From: Alphaproteobacteria bacterium
GTDB taxonomy: Bacteria > Pseudomonadota > Alphaproteobacteria > Caulobacterales > Caulobacteraceae
NCBI GenBank assembly: GCA_018820665.1
Contig: JAHJNW010000011.1
Coordinates: forward strand, 1-54,622
Direction: 5' to 3'
DNA: 54,622 nt
The translations under genes were made by a program, and so were the position numbers. Every line of letters starts with the position of its first letter. Within the stretch, counting starts at the first letter, position 1. The notes under the pieces were generated by a model. That model saw nothing but the letters and a program-made list of their open reading frames with translations, ran no database searches and had not been told where the DNA came from. Below are positions 20,465-30,079 of the stretch, in pieces.

Positions 20465-20661
20465 TCTAAGGCCCTCATACGCGTGGCCCGGGGGCTTGTC
20501 GCGGCTCGAATTGCGACCGTTTCTCAAGAGGCGGCAGCGACTTGCGGCGATGCGCCGCAAAGCCGGGCCGGGCGAACGAACGGGGATTTCGCTAAAGGAA
20601 CGACAGCGTTGAAAGCGGCGCGCCCGAGGGCGACGCCGCCAACGGCTCAGGAGACGAATCG

Positions 20662-21198
20662 GTGGCTGCAGACCAGGGCGATCCGAATAACCAGGATCCC
20701 AATCGTAGAGACTTCATCCACATCGCGGCCGGCGCCGCGGCGGTGGGGGCCGGGGCCATGGTCGTATGGCCGCTGATCAATTCGATGAACCCGGCCGCCG
20801 ACACCCTGGCGCTGTCGACCATCGAGTTCGACCTGAGCAAGGTTCAGGAAGGCCAGCAGGTCGTGATCAAATGGCAGGGCAAGCCGGTCTTCATCCGCTA
20901 TCGCACGCCGCGTGAGGTCGAGGAGGCCCGGTCGACGCCGCTCGGCGCGCTCAAGGATCCGGAGACCGACGCCGCGCGCGTCAAGGCAAGCCACGAGCAG
21001 TATCTGGTCGTCATCGGCTCCTGCACCCACCTCGGTTGCGTGCCGACCTTCGGGGCCGGCGACTTCGGCGGCTGGTTCTGCCCCTGCCACGGCTCGCACT
21101 ACGACACCTCGGGCCGTATCCGGAAAGGTCCGGCGCCGATCAATCTGGTCGTGCCGACCTATGAATACGTGTCCGACACCCGCGTGAAAATCGGCTGA
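20662..21198 (+). CDS. petA: Ubiquinol-cytochrome c reductase Rieske iron-sulfur subunit
   Basis: A 178-residue Rieske protein of the cytochrome bc1 complex that takes the first electron from quinol. The N-terminus has a Tat-type NRRDFI motif followed by a hydrophobic helix that stays as the membrane anchor. The [2Fe-2S] cluster ligands are Cys121 and His123 in SCTHLGC and Cys140 and His143 in [10 protein letters not shown], with Cys126 and Cys142 making the disulfide. Translation begins at a GTG preceded by AGGAGA. It is the first gene of petABC, 17 bases ahead of petB. Confidence 0.97.
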   Translation: MAADQGDPNNQDPNRRDFIHIAAGAAAVGAGAMVVWPLINSMNPAADTLALSTIEFDLSKVQEGQQVVIKWQGKPVFIRYRTPREVEEARSTPLGALKDPETDAARVKASHEQYLVVIGSCTHLGCVPTFGAGDFGGWFCPCHGSHYDTSGRIRKGPAPINLVVPTYEYVSDTRVKIG

Positions 21199-21215
21199 GG
21201 ACGGGCAAGAGAACG

Positions 21216-22538
21216 ATGAGCGATCACGAATCCACCTACGTCCCCAAGACCGGCGTCGAGAAATGGCTCGACAGCCGCCTGCCGATCGTCCGCTTCGGCG
21301 CTGACTATATGGCGCTGCCGACCCCGAGGAACCTCAACTACTGGTGGACCTTCGGCGGCATCCTGGCCCTGTGCCTGGTGGTGCAGATCGCCTCGGGCGT
21401 CATCCTCGCCATGCACTATGTGCCGAACACGGCGCTGGCCTTCGCCTCGGTCGAGCGGATCATGCGCGACGTGCCGGGCGGCGACATCATTCGCTACACC
21501 CACGCCAACGGGGCCTCGATGTTCTTCATCGCGGTCTACATCCACATGCTGCGCGGCCTGTACTACGGCTCGTACAAGGCGCCGCGCGAGATGATCTGGA
21601 TCGTCGGCTGCCTGATCTTCTTCCTGATGATCGCCACCGCCTTCCTCGGCTACGTCCTGCCGTGGGGCCAGATGTCCTTCTGGGGCGCGGAGGTCATCAC
21701 CAATCTGATCGGGGCGGTCCCGGTCGTCGGCGAGCCGATCCTGATCTGGCTGCGCGGCGGCCCGGCGATCGATAACGCCACCCTGAACCGCTTCTTCTCG
21801 CTGCACTATCTGCTGCCGTTCGTCATCGCCGGCTGCGTCGTGCTGCACCTGTGGGCCCTGCACGCGGCAGGTCAGAACAACCCGGTCGGCGTCCTGATCC
21901 CGAAGGACCGCACGGCCAAGGACACGCTGCCGTTCCACCCGTATTTCACGGTCAAGGACGGCTTCGCGATCATCCTGTTCCTGATTCTGTTCGCCCTGTT
22001 CGTCTTCTTCATGCCGAACGCCCTGGGCCACGCCGACAACTATATTCCGGCCAACCCGCTGCAGACGCCGGCGCACATCGTGCCCGAGTGGTACATGCTG
22101 CCGTTCTACGCGATCCTGCGCGCCATCCCCGACAAGTTCGGCGGCGTGGTGGCGATGTTCGCGGCGATCGGGGTGCTGTTCGTCCTGCCGTGGCTGGATA
22201 CGTCCAAGGTGCGCTCGATGCGCTACCGCCCGACGATGCGGACCTTCTTCATCTTCTTCGTGATCGTCGGCCTCGGCCTCGGCTGGTGCGGCGCCCAGCT
22301 GCCGGACGCGCCCGTCATCGGCTCGTTCCAAACCTTCATCCTGATCGACGGGGACCTGAACAGCTATCTGTGGCTGACGCGCTTCCTGACGCTCTACTAC
22401 TTCGCCTTCTTCCTCGTGATCATGCCGGTCCTCGGTCTGCGCGAGACCCCGCTGCCGATCCCGGCGACCATCTCCGAGCCGGTTCTGCCCACGGTGGACG
22501 CTCCGCTCGGCGCGGCCTCGACCGAGCAGAAGGGCTGA
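21216..22538 (+). CDS. petB: Cytochrome b subunit of the bc1 complex
   Basis: A 440-residue multi-spanning cytochrome b carrying the two b hemes and both quinone sites. Visible marks are the first helix [40 protein letters not shown], the Qo-site region around [14 protein letters not shown], the second heme-ligand helix ending in [15 protein letters not shown], and [13 protein letters not shown]. Length fits the alphaproteobacterial form, including the C-terminal helices. It lies between petA and petC with short spacers and is cotranscribed with them. Confidence 0.98.
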   Translation: MSDHESTYVPKTGVEKWLDSRLPIVRFGADYMALPTPRNLNYWWTFGGILALCLVVQIASGVILAMHYVPNTALAFASVERIMRDVPGGDIIRYTHANGASMFFIAVYIHMLRGLYYGSYKAPREMIWIVGCLIFFLMIATAFLGYVLPWGQMSFWGAEVITNLIGAVPVVGEPILIWLRGGPAIDNATLNRFFSLHYLLPFVIAGCVVLHLWALHAAGQNNPVGVLIPKDRTAKDTLPFHPYFTVKDGFAIILFLILFALFVFFMPNALGHADNYIPANPLQTPAHIVPEWYMLPFYAILRAIPDKFGGVVAMFAAIGVLFVLPWLDTSKVRSMRYRPTMRTFFIFFVIVGLGLGWCGAQLPDAPVIGSFQTFILIDGDLNSYLWLTRFLTLYYFAFFLVIMPVLGLRETPLPIPATISEPVLPTVDAPLGAASTEQKG

Positions 22539-22546
22539 GACCGACC

Positions 22547-23422
22547 ATGACCCTCCAGACGAACATCCGCTCGATGAAAAAGACCCTGGTCCTGATCGCC
22601 GTGGCGGCCGGCCTGAGCTTCGCCGCCGTGCAGCCGGCCATGGCGGCCGGCGAGGCCAAGCACCCGCGCAAGGGCGGCTTCAGCTTCGAGGGCCCGTTCG
22701 GGACCTTCGACCAGGGCCAGCTGCAGCGCGGCTACAAGGTCTATCGCGAGGTCTGCGCCTCGTGCCACGGCATGGACCTGATGTATTTCCGCACCCTGGC
22801 CGAGCCGGGCGGGCCGTTCTACGACTCGCACCAGATCAATCCGGCCGAGAACCGCTTCGTCAAGGCGCTGGCCGCCGAGGCCCAGGTGCCGGACATCGAC
22901 AGCGAGACCGGCGAGGCGATCATGCGCGACGCCGTCCCGGCCGACCGCTTCCCCAATCCGTATCCGAACGCCACGGCCGCGGCCGCCGGCAACGGCGGCG
23001 CCCTGCCGCCCGACCTGTCGGTCATGGCCAAGGCGCGTCACGACGGGGCCAACTACATCTACTCGCTGCTGTCGGGCTATGAGGCGGCTCCGGCCGGCCT
23101 CGAGATCCGGCCGGGCCAGTACTACAACCCCTATATGGCCGGCGACCTGACGCCGTTCGTGCCGGAAGGCGCCCATGTGCCGCCGGGCGGCTTCATCGCC
23201 ATGCCGCCGCCGCTGGCCGACGGTCAGGTGACCTATGACGACGGTTCGACCGAGACGGTCGACCAGTACGCCAAGGACGTCGCCGCCTTCATCGCCTGGG
23301 CCTCGGATCCGAAGCAGGTCCAGCGCAAGCAGTCGGGCGTCGGGGTGCTGATCTTCCTGCTGCTGTTCGCCGGCGTGACCTACGTCAGCTACCGCCGCAT
23401 CTGGAAGGGCGTCGCCCACTAG
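22547..23422 (+). CDS. petC: Cytochrome c1 subunit of the bc1 complex
   Basis: A 291-residue cytochrome c1. It has a signal peptide (MKKTLVLIAVAAGLSFAA, ending near PAMAAGE) and a heme c motif CASCH at Cys70-Cys73-His74. The family's PPDLSVMAKARHDGANYIY, GQYYNPYM and IAMPPPL segments follow, with the Met ligand in the last of these. A C-terminal anchor helix (VLIFLLLFAGVTYVSYRR) completes it. I chose the ATG at 22547; an internal start at the MKK is also possible. It is the last gene of petABC and is followed at 30 bases by an intrinsic terminator. Confidence 0.97.
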   Translation: MTLQTNIRSMKKTLVLIAVAAGLSFAAVQPAMAAGEAKHPRKGGFSFEGPFGTFDQGQLQRGYKVYREVCASCHGMDLMYFRTLAEPGGPFYDSHQINPAENRFVKALAAEAQVPDIDSETGEAIMRDAVPADRFPNPYPNATAAAAGNGGALPPDLSVMAKARHDGANYIYSLLSGYEAAPAGLEIRPGQYYNPYMAGDLTPFVPEGAHVPPGGFIAMPPPLADGQVTYDDGSTETVDQYAKDVAAFIAWASDPKQVQRKQSGVGVLIFLLLFAGVTYVSYRRIWKGVAH

Positions 23423-23451
23423 GCTTCCGCCCTTTCGAGAGACCGATCGAC

Positions 23452-23484
23452 CCGCCGGGGCCACAAGCGCCGGCGGGTTTTTCG
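23452..23484 (+). terminator. Rho-independent terminator after petABC
   Basis: The arm ACCCGCCGG and the arm CCGGCGGGT flank a short loop (ggccacaagcg) and are followed by a run of T, which together form a classical intrinsic terminator. It closes the bc1 operon. Confidence 0.85.
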
Positions 23485-23491
23485 TGTCCGC

Positions 23492-23520
23492 TTGTCAAGA
23501 ATGAGAAAGGACTTTATAAC
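23492..23520 (+). promoter_or_regulatory. Sigma-70-type promoter for the DUF1579-like gene
   Basis: TTGTCA at 23492-23497 and TATAAC at 23515-23520 are separated by 17 bases, a near-consensus housekeeping promoter and the best one I see in the window. It sits just after the petABC terminator and 28 bases before the ATG at 23548, which has an AAGGGGAGG ribosome site. Confidence 0.7.
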
Positions 23521-23547
23521 GCAAAGCACACAAGGGGAGGTCGGTTG

Positions 23548-24129
23548 ATGCAGAAGGCGTTTCGGAATTCACTGATGGCGGCCGCGGCCGTCCTGTCGGT
23601 CGGACTGGCCACGGCGTCCGTGGCGCAGGAGCTGCGGCCCGCCGGCACCCAGGAGCAGCGCGAGGCGATGCAGCGGCTGTCGTGGATGGACGGGGAGTGG
23701 ACCGGCACGGCGGCCGTCTACGCCGGTCCCGGCCGCACCACCTCCCACAGCCACACCGAGCGGATCGGCCCGATGATCGGCGGTTCGATCAAGGTGATCG
23801 AGGGGCGCACCACCGAGGCGGACGGCGAGGTCACCTTCAACGCCTTCGCCGTGGTGTCGTGGGATGATGCGACCGACCGCTACACCATGCGCTCCTGGGC
23901 CAACGGCATGGCGGCGGACTTCCCGCTGGAGGCGACGGCCGACGGGTTCAAATGGTCCGCCCCCAGCGGCGGTGGGCGGATGGACTATGTCACCACCCAC
24001 AGGGACGGCGAATGGGTCGAGACCGGCGACTTCGTCATGCCCGACGGCGAGCCGATGCGGGTGATCGAACTGCGGCTGCGCCGTCGCGGCGACACCGGCT
24101 GGCCGGCGGCCGACCCGGTCGTGCCGTGA
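23548..24129 (+). CDS. Secreted DUF1579-like protein
   Basis: A 193-residue protein with a signal peptide (MQKAFRNSLMAAAAVLSVGLATASVAQ) and one domain that begins LSWMDGEWTGTAAVYAGPG and continues with HTERIGPMIGGSIKVIEG. This resembles DUF1579/lipocalin-like small beta-barrel proteins found in many alphaproteobacteria. Ligand and function are unknown. It has its own promoter and a strong ribosome site, so it is probably monocistronic, with a 67-base gap before the peptidase genes. Assignment to DUF1579 is from the WxxG-type opening and barrel-like strand pattern, not from a search. Confidence 0.78.
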   Translation: MQKAFRNSLMAAAAVLSVGLATASVAQELRPAGTQEQREAMQRLSWMDGEWTGTAAVYAGPGRTTSHSHTERIGPMIGGSIKVIEGRTTEADGEVTFNAFAVVSWDDATDRYTMRSWANGMAADFPLEATADGFKWSAPSGGGRMDYVTTHRDGEWVETGDFVMPDGEPMRVIELRLRRRGDTGWPAADPVVP

Positions 24130-24196
24130 TCGACAGGGGCGGGCGCACCGCCTAACGTCCCGCCGGGTCTGTTCCGGTTGAGGGTGTTTTCCGTCC

Positions 24197-25867
24197 ATGC
24201 GTCTCCTGTCGACTGCCGCCGCGCTCGCCGCCGGCGCCCTGCTCACCGCCTGCGCCAGCGTGGGCGAGGCTCCCGTATCCGCCGCCGCGCCCGCCGCCGC
24301 CTTCGAGGCGGCGCGCCTGCTGGAACACGCGCGGGTGCTGTCGGATGACAGCTTCGAGGGGCGCGGCATCGGCACGCCGGCCGAGGACAAGGTCGTGCGC
24401 TATCTGAGCGAACAGTACGCCGCCGCCGGCTTCCAGCCCGGCGGCGAGGACGGCGGCTGGACCCAGGCCGTGACGCTGAACCGGTTCACCGCCTCGGCCG
24501 TCGAGGCCCGCTTCGAGGTCGGCGGGGAGACGGTCCCGCTGACCCAGGGACAGCAGATTGTGGTGTCTACCCGGCTTCCGGGCGAGGCGGTGGCGCTGAA
24601 CGACGCGCCCCTGGTCTTCGCCGGCTACGGCATCACCGCGCCGGAGCGGAACTGGGACGACTTCAAGGACGTCGACGTGCGCGGCAAGGTCATCGTCGTG
24701 CTGGTCAATGACGCCGACTTCGAACAGCCGGAGCTGGACACCTTCAACGGCCGGGCGATGACCTACTACGGTCGCTGGACCTACAAGTACGAGGAGGCGG
24801 CGCGGCGCGGCGCGGCGGGGGTGATCATCGTCCACGAAAACGCCCCGGCCTCCTACGGCTGGGCCACGGTGACCAACAGCTGGTCGGGGCCGCAGTTCGA
24901 CATCGTGCGCGAGAATGCGGCGGCCGAGCGCGTGCCGGTCGAGAGCTGGATCCAGCGCGATGTCGCCGTCGACCTGTTCCGCGCCGCGGGGCTGGATTTC
25001 GAGGCGCTGAAGGTCCAGGCGCGCAACCGCGACTTCCGGCCGGTCGAACTGCCGGGCGCGACCTTCAGCGGGTCGTTCGACGTGGCGACCAGCCAGATCG
25101 TGACGCGCAATGTGCTGGCCCGCCTGCCGGGGACGACGCATCCGGACGAGACGATCCTGTACACCGCCCACTGGGACCACATCGGCGTCGGCGAGCCCGA
25201 CGCCAGCGGCGACGCCATCTTCAACGGGGCGGTCGACAACGCCACCGGCACCGCCGCCCTGCTGGAGCTGGCCCGCGTCTGGGCCGCCGGACCGCGTCCG
25301 GAACGGTCGATCGTGATGATCAGCTTCACCGCCGAGGAGAGCGGGCTGCTGGGTTCGGAATACTATGCCGCCAATCCGGTCTGGCCGCTGGAGACCACGG
25401 TGGCCGGCTTCAACCTGGACGCCATGAACGTCTATGGCCGGGTCGCGAACCTCGGGGTGGTCGGGCATGGCCAGTCCGAACTGGACGAGCGACTGGCCGC
25501 CGCCGCCGCGCGGCAGGGACGCGGGATCGAGCCCGACGCCAATCCGGCCGCCGGCAGCTATTTCCGCAGCGACCACTTCCCCCTGGCCAAGCGCGGCGTG
25601 CCGATGGCCTATGCCGAGGGCAGCGGCGACTTCCGCGACGCCCCGGTCGAGCCGCGCGAGGCCGCGCGCAACGAATACGGGACCAAGCGCTACCACCAGG
25701 CCGACGACGAATGGTCGGCCGACTGGGATCTGGCCGGGCAGATCGAGGACATGGACGTGGCCCTGTGGATCGTTCGCGATCTGGCGAACAGCCGCGACTG
25801 GCCGGGCTGGAAGCCGGGCTCGGAGTTCGGTCCGGCGCGGGCGGCGAGCGCGACCGCGCGTCGCTAG
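24197..25867 (+). CDS. M28 family metallopeptidase, lipoprotein form
   Basis: A 556-residue aminopeptidase-type zinc enzyme of family M28 with an inserted PA domain. The N-terminus has a lipobox (LLTAC), so it should be lipid anchored. The PA-like segment APLVFAGYGITAPERNWDDF lies at about 135-155. The dinuclear zinc site is seen in TAHWDHIG, GAVDNATGTA, FTAEESGLLGSEY, NLDAMNVYG and YFRSDHFPLAKRGVP. The C-terminal KRYHQADDEWSADWDL is typical of the family. The following gene encodes a paralogue with the same architecture, so this is a tandem duplication. It probably degrades peptides in the periplasm or at the surface. Confidence 0.94.
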   Translation: MRLLSTAAALAAGALLTACASVGEAPVSAAAPAAAFEAARLLEHARVLSDDSFEGRGIGTPAEDKVVRYLSEQYAAAGFQPGGEDGGWTQAVTLNRFTASAVEARFEVGGETVPLTQGQQIVVSTRLPGEAVALNDAPLVFAGYGITAPERNWDDFKDVDVRGKVIVVLVNDADFEQPELDTFNGRAMTYYGRWTYKYEEAARRGAAGVIIVHENAPASYGWATVTNSWSGPQFDIVRENAAAERVPVESWIQRDVAVDLFRAAGLDFEALKVQARNRDFRPVELPGATFSGSFDVATSQIVTRNVLARLPGTTHPDETILYTAHWDHIGVGEPDASGDAIFNGAVDNATGTAALLELARVWAAGPRPERSIVMISFTAEESGLLGSEYYAANPVWPLETTVAGFNLDAMNVYGRVANLGVVGHGQSELDERLAAAAARQGRGIEPDANPAAGSYFRSDHFPLAKRGVPMAYAEGSGDFRDAPVEPREAARNEYGTKRYHQADDEWSADWDLAGQIEDMDVALWIVRDLANSRDWPGWKPGSEFGPARAASATARR

Positions 25868-25945
25868 ACAGATGACGAAAACTTAATGGGCGGCCCGCCG
25901 GGGTCGCCCTAGAGTGCGTCCACAATCGGGATGGAGTCTGCCTAC

Positions 25946-27568
25946 ATGTTTCGTGCTTTCACCAGCGGCGTCGCCGCCGCCGCCCTGCTTCTGGCCGCCG
26001 GCTCGGCGCTGGCGCAGGATTTCTCGGCCGAGCGGATCAGCCAGGATATCCGTACCATCAGCGACGACTCCTATCAGGGCCGCTATCCCGGGACCGACGG
26101 CGAGCGCATGACCCTGGCCTGGCTGCAGGCGCAGTACGAAGCCATGGGCCTGCAGCCCGGCGGGCCAGACGGCCAGTGGCTGCAGCCGGTCGAGCTGAAG
26201 CGCTTCACCCCGGTGGCCGCCACCGCCAGCTGGACCGGGCCGGACGGGACCGTTCATCCGCTGACGGTAGGAACCGATGTCGTGGTCCGCGCCGCGACCA
26301 ATGACGGCAAGGCCTCGATCGCTGATGCGCCGGTGGTCTTCGCCGGCTACGGCATCACGGCGCCCGAGCGGAACTGGGACGACTATGGCGACCTCGATGT
26401 GCGCGGCAAGGTCGTGGTCGTGGTTCCGGGCGAGCCGGAGGGCGAGCTGTTCAACGGCGACTACACCACCAACTACCAGTCGGGCGCCTACAAGGCCGAC
26501 GAGGCCTTCCGGCGCGGCGCGGTCGGCGTCGTCACCCTGATCCTGCAGCCGGCCGACTCGCCGATGTGGCAGCGGATGGCGCAGGGCGGAGGCCGGGCCC
26601 GGCCGACGGCGCCGGGGGCGGCCGATCTCGAGTTCTCGATGGCCGTGAACCATGACGTGGCCCTGCAGTGGGCGACCGCCGCCGGCCTGTCGATGGAGGG
26701 ACTGGCCCAGATCGGAACGGGCGGCTTCAAGGCCGTGCCGCTGAACGGCGTCACCCTGTCGGTCGAGGCCGAGGAGTCGATCACCACCCTGGTCACCCAC
26801 AATCTTCTGGCCATCATTCCCGGCACCGAGCGGCCGAACGAGACGATCGTCTATTCGGCCCACTGGGATCACGTCGGCGGCGAGGCCCAGCATCCCGAGA
26901 CGCCCGGCGACGACAAGATCTTCAACGGGGCCTGGGACAACGCCTCGGGCACGGTCGGCGTGGTCGAGATGGCGCGTCAGCTGAGCGCCGCGCCGCGGCC
27001 CGAGCGCTCGATCGTCTTCGCCCATATGGCGGCCGAGGAGATGGGGCTGATGGGCGCCTATGGCTATGCCGCCGATCCGGTCTATCCGCTGGAGACGACG
27101 GTGGCCGACATCAACATCGACATGCTGCCGCTGTCCGGCCCGACGAAGGACATTCCGATCTTCGGCAAGGGCCAGAACGACCTCGAGGACCGGCTGCAGG
27201 CCCTGGCCGAGCCGCTGGGCCGCTATGTCACCGACGACAGCATGCCGGAGCAGGGCTTCTACTACCGCTCGGATCACTTCCCCTTCGCCCGCGCGGGCGT
27301 GCCGGCGATCATGCCGTGGCACGGCTGGGACTGGGTCGAGGGCGGCAAGGAGGCCGGCGAGGCGGCGTGGAAAGCCAAATTCGGGGCCGACTATCACAAG
27401 CCGTCGGACGAATGGTCGGCCGATCTGGACTTCACCTCGGCGGTCGAGAACCTGACCCTGCTGTATCATCTGGGCCTGGACCTCGCGAACAGCGACGACT
27501 GGCCGGCGTGGAAACCGACCTCGGAGTTCGCCCAGGTGCGCGCCCGCTCGGACGCCGCCCGCCAGTGA
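25946..27568 (+). CDS. M28 family metallopeptidase, secreted form (tandem paralogue)
   Basis: A 540-residue paralogue of the preceding enzyme, with an ordinary signal peptide (MFRAFTSGVAAAALLLAAG ending SALA) in place of a lipobox. The same PA-domain segment (VVFAGYGITAPERNWDDYGD) is present, and the zinc-site motifs are SAHWDHVGG, WDNASGTVG, MAAEEMGLMG, INIDMLPLSG and YYRSDHFPFARAGVP. I prefer the ATG at 25946, which has GGAG nine bases upstream, over the in-frame ATG at 25931. Its TGA overlaps the GTG start of the RidA-like gene by three bases (GTGA), so expression of the two is linked. Confidence 0.93.
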   Translation: MFRAFTSGVAAAALLLAAGSALAQDFSAERISQDIRTISDDSYQGRYPGTDGERMTLAWLQAQYEAMGLQPGGPDGQWLQPVELKRFTPVAATASWTGPDGTVHPLTVGTDVVVRAATNDGKASIADAPVVFAGYGITAPERNWDDYGDLDVRGKVVVVVPGEPEGELFNGDYTTNYQSGAYKADEAFRRGAVGVVTLILQPADSPMWQRMAQGGGRARPTAPGAADLEFSMAVNHDVALQWATAAGLSMEGLAQIGTGGFKAVPLNGVTLSVEAEESITTLVTHNLLAIIPGTERPNETIVYSAHWDHVGGEAQHPETPGDDKIFNGAWDNASGTVGVVEMARQLSAAPRPERSIVFAHMAAEEMGLMGAYGYAADPVYPLETTVADINIDMLPLSGPTKDIPIFGKGQNDLEDRLQALAEPLGRYVTDDSMPEQGFYYRSDHFPFARAGVPAIMPWHGWDWVEGGKEAGEAAWKAKFGADYHKPSDEWSADLDFTSAVENLTLLYHLGLDLANSDDWPAWKPTSEFAQVRARSDAARQ

Positions 27569-27954
27569 CACTGTCGATACGGCCCCTGACCGGCGACGGC
27601 TCGCCGCCGGTCGAGGGGTCGTATCCGCAGGCCGTCGAGGTGACGGGAGCGACCCGCTGGCTGTATCTGTCCGGCAAGATTCCGGTCGCCCCGGACGGCT
27701 CGCTGGCCGACGACTTCACCGGCCAGTGCGAACAGGTCTGGGACAATATCGAGACCCAGCTGGCCGCCGCCGGCATGACGCTGGACAACCTCGTCAAGGT
27801 GACGACCTTCCTGTCGGACCGGGACTGGGCGCTGGAGAACCGCGAGGTTCGCGTGCGCCGGCTCGCGGGGCGGCAGCCGGCGTTGACGGTCATCGTCACC
27901 GGGATTTTCGACGAAGCGTGGCTGGTCGAGATCGAGGCCGTGGCGGCGGCGTAA
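27565..27954 (+). CDS. RidA (YjgF/YER057c) family protein
   Basis: A 129-residue trimeric-fold protein of the RidA/Rid superfamily. Archetypal members hydrolyse reactive enamine/imine intermediates from PLP enzymes. Family features include TRWLYLSGKIPVAPDGSLA, CEQVWDNIETQLAAAGMTLDN and LVKVTTFLSDRDW. The Arg that defines the true RidA subgroup (normally in a C-terminal RxxxxV motif) is not clearly matched, so it may belong to the Rid1-7 side groups. It starts at a GTG overlapping the stop of the upstream peptidase gene. Confidence 0.88.
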   Translation: MTLSIRPLTGDGSPPVEGSYPQAVEVTGATRWLYLSGKIPVAPDGSLADDFTGQCEQVWDNIETQLAAAGMTLDNLVKVTTFLSDRDWALENREVRVRRLAGRQPALTVIVTGIFDEAWLVEIEAVAAA

Positions 27955-28013
27955 CGTCGCCTTGCCCGACAGCATGGCCGGACGCAGTCTCGACCCATGA
28001 AGGCGTTGCACCG

Positions 28014-28442
28014 ATGAGCTGTTGGTCGCCGCGAGAGGCGAGGGGGGAGCCCGAGGGGCTGATCCTGTTCGACGGGGTGTGCGTCTTCTGTTCGCGCTGG
28101 GTGCGGTTCGTCATCGACGGCGATCCGCAAGCCCGCTTCACCTTCGCGCCAATCCAGTCCGAGCGCGGCCGGGCGCTGGCGACGAAGTTCGGCATCGACC
28201 CCGAGGCGCCGCAGACAAACGCCGTGATCTGGAACGGGCGGGCCTGGTTCAAGTCGGACGCGGCCCTGACCGTGCTGGGCGAACTGAACGGGACGCGTCC
28301 GCTGGCGATGTTCAAGGCCGCGCCGAGGGCGATCCGCGACCCGGTCTATGATCTGATCGCGCGCCATCGCTATCGCCTCTTCGGACGGACCGAGGTCTGC
28401 ATGGTCCCTTCCGCCGCGGATCGGGCGCGGTCCGTGTCTTGA
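28014..28442 (+). CDS. Thiol-disulfide oxidoreductase DCC family protein (DUF393)
   Basis: A 142-residue DCC-family protein with the defining motif LFDGVCVFCSRWVRFVID near the N-terminus (Asp, Cys and Cys) and the thioredoxin-like helix region FTFAPIQSERGRALATKFG. Family members are predicted redox proteins; substrates are unknown. The ATG at 28014 follows the RidA-like gene by 59 bases, and the stop overlaps the TTG start of the next gene by three bases, a common arrangement with DUF4166 partners. Confidence 0.9.
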   Translation: MSCWSPREARGEPEGLILFDGVCVFCSRWVRFVIDGDPQARFTFAPIQSERGRALATKFGIDPEAPQTNAVIWNGRAWFKSDAALTVLGELNGTRPLAMFKAAPRAIRDPVYDLIARHRYRLFGRTEVCMVPSAADRARSVS

Positions 28443-30079
28443 CCCGGGTGCTGGTGATCGGGGCCGGCGGGGTCTTTGGATCACGCCTGTGCGAGGGTCT
28501 GCTGCGCCACGGCTTCGAGGTCGTGGCCGCGGGGCGCGATGCGGGCCGGGCGGACGCCGTCGCCGCGCGATTGAAGTCCGCGTTCCCGGGCGCCGTGGTC
28601 GAGGCGGCGGCGCTGGATACGGCGACCGTGACGCCCGCGGACCTGCTCGCGACCCGAGCGACGCTGATCGCCGACGCGGCCGGACCGTTCCAGGGGGCGG
28701 AGCCCTCCACGGCGCGCGCCGCCATCGCCGCCGGGCTGCACTATGTCGACCTCGCCGACGGGCGGGATTTCGTGGCGGCGTTCCCGGCGCTGGACGCGGC
28801 GGCGAGGGCGGCCGGCGTCGCGGCCCTGACCGGCTGCAGCTCGACGCCGGCGTTGTCGAACGCGGTGCTGGACCGACTGACGGCCGGCTGGCGCGAGGTC
28901 GTCTCGGTCGAGGCGGCGATCTCGCCGGGAGCGCGGGCGCCGCGTGGTCTGTCGGTGATGCAGGCCATCCTTTCCTGGCTGGGACGGCCGGTGCGGGTGT
29001 TCGCCGGTGGTCAGTGGACGACCCGACCCGGCTGGAGCGGGCTGTATCGCCGGGACTTCGGCCGCGCCGGGCGGCGGCGGGTGTCGTTGTGCGAGACCCC
29101 GGACCTCGACCTGTTCCCGGCGCGTTTCCGGCCGCGTGAGCGGGCCCTGTTTCTGGCCGGACTGGAGCCTTGGCCGGCGCATGCGGGGGCATGCATACTG
29201 GGCCGGCTGGTCAGCCTGCTCCGCTTCGACCCGGTTCCGTTGTCGGGGTTGCTGATCCGTCTGTCGGGATGGGCCGCCCCCCTCGGATCAGACCGGGGCG
29301 CGATGCGGGTGGAAGCCTGCGGCGTCGATGAAGACGGGCGCGCAGTGCGGGCGGTCTGGCGTCTGGTCGCCGAGCCGGGGGAGGGGCCAGTGACGCCGAG
29401 TCTGCCGGCGCTGGCGGCGATCCGGGCGATCGCGGCCGGGAAGGTCGCGCCCGGCGCGCGGCCCTGCGTCGGGGAACTGACGCTGGAGGCCATCGTCGCG
29501 GAGATGGCGCCGCACGGTTTGGCGACGGAGACGTTCGTCGAGCGGGGCGCCCTCTACGCCCGCGCCATCGGCCCGGCCTTCGACGGACTTCCAGTCGCGA
29601 TCCGGGCGCTGCACGAGACGCCGGGTGGCTCTCTCTGGCGCGGCGAGGCGAGCACCGGTGGGGCGGCCGGACCGCTGGCGGCCCTGGTCGCCCGGATCGT
29701 CGGCTTTCCGGATCAGCAGTCGGCCTGCCTCGCCGAGGTCGCCATCGACGCCGACGGGACCCGCTCGACCTGGCGGCGGCGCATCGGCGGCCACGCCTTT
29801 TCCAGCGTGCTGTCGCGGCCGCGGGAAGCCGGGCGCGTCGAGGAGCGGTTCGGACCTGTCGCCATGGACCTGCGGCTGACGCCGGAAGGCGACCGGCTGG
29901 TCTATCGGGTCGAGGGCTGGCGGCTGGGGCCGATCCTCCTGCCTCGCGTCCTCGCGCCGTCGACCGTCGCCCACGAGGAGGTCGACGCCGAAGGCCGGTT
30001 CGTCTTCGACGTCGAGATCTCCCTGCCGTTGATCGGGCGGCTGGTCCGCTATCGCGGCTGGCTGGTGCGCGAGGCCTAG
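28439..30079 (+). CDS. Saccharopine dehydrogenase-like NADP-binding protein with DUF4166 domain
   Basis: A 546-residue two-domain protein. The N-terminal Rossmann domain has the nucleotide motif VIGAGGVFGSRLCEGLL and continues as in saccharopine dehydrogenase-like proteins (about 1-340). The C-terminal ~190 residues (from IVGFPDQQ onward, including FERFGPVAMDLRLTP-type segments) match DUF4166. The substrate is unknown; the lysine pathway itself is not implied. It starts at a TTG overlapping the DCC gene stop, with an alternative GTG at 28448. It converges on the DUF6607 gene, sharing a CTAG that holds both stops. Confidence 0.87.
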   Translation: MTRVLVIGAGGVFGSRLCEGLLRHGFEVVAAGRDAGRADAVAARLKSAFPGAVVEAAALDTATVTPADLLATRATLIADAAGPFQGAEPSTARAAIAAGLHYVDLADGRDFVAAFPALDAAARAAGVAALTGCSSTPALSNAVLDRLTAGWREVVSVEAAISPGARAPRGLSVMQAILSWLGRPVRVFAGGQWTTRPGWSGLYRRDFGRAGRRRVSLCETPDLDLFPARFRPRERALFLAGLEPWPAHAGACILGRLVSLLRFDPVPLSGLLIRLSGWAAPLGSDRGAMRVEACGVDEDGRAVRAVWRLVAEPGEGPVTPSLPALAAIRAIAAGKVAPGARPCVGELTLEAIVAEMAPHGLATETFVERGALYARAIGPAFDGLPVAIRALHETPGGSLWRGEASTGGAAGPLAALVARIVGFPDQQSACLAEVAIDADGTRSTWRRRIGGHAFSSVLSRPREAGRVEERFGPVAMDLRLTPEGDRLVYRVEGWRLGPILLPRVLAPSTVAHEEVDAEGRFVFDVEISLPLIGRLVRYRGWLVREA

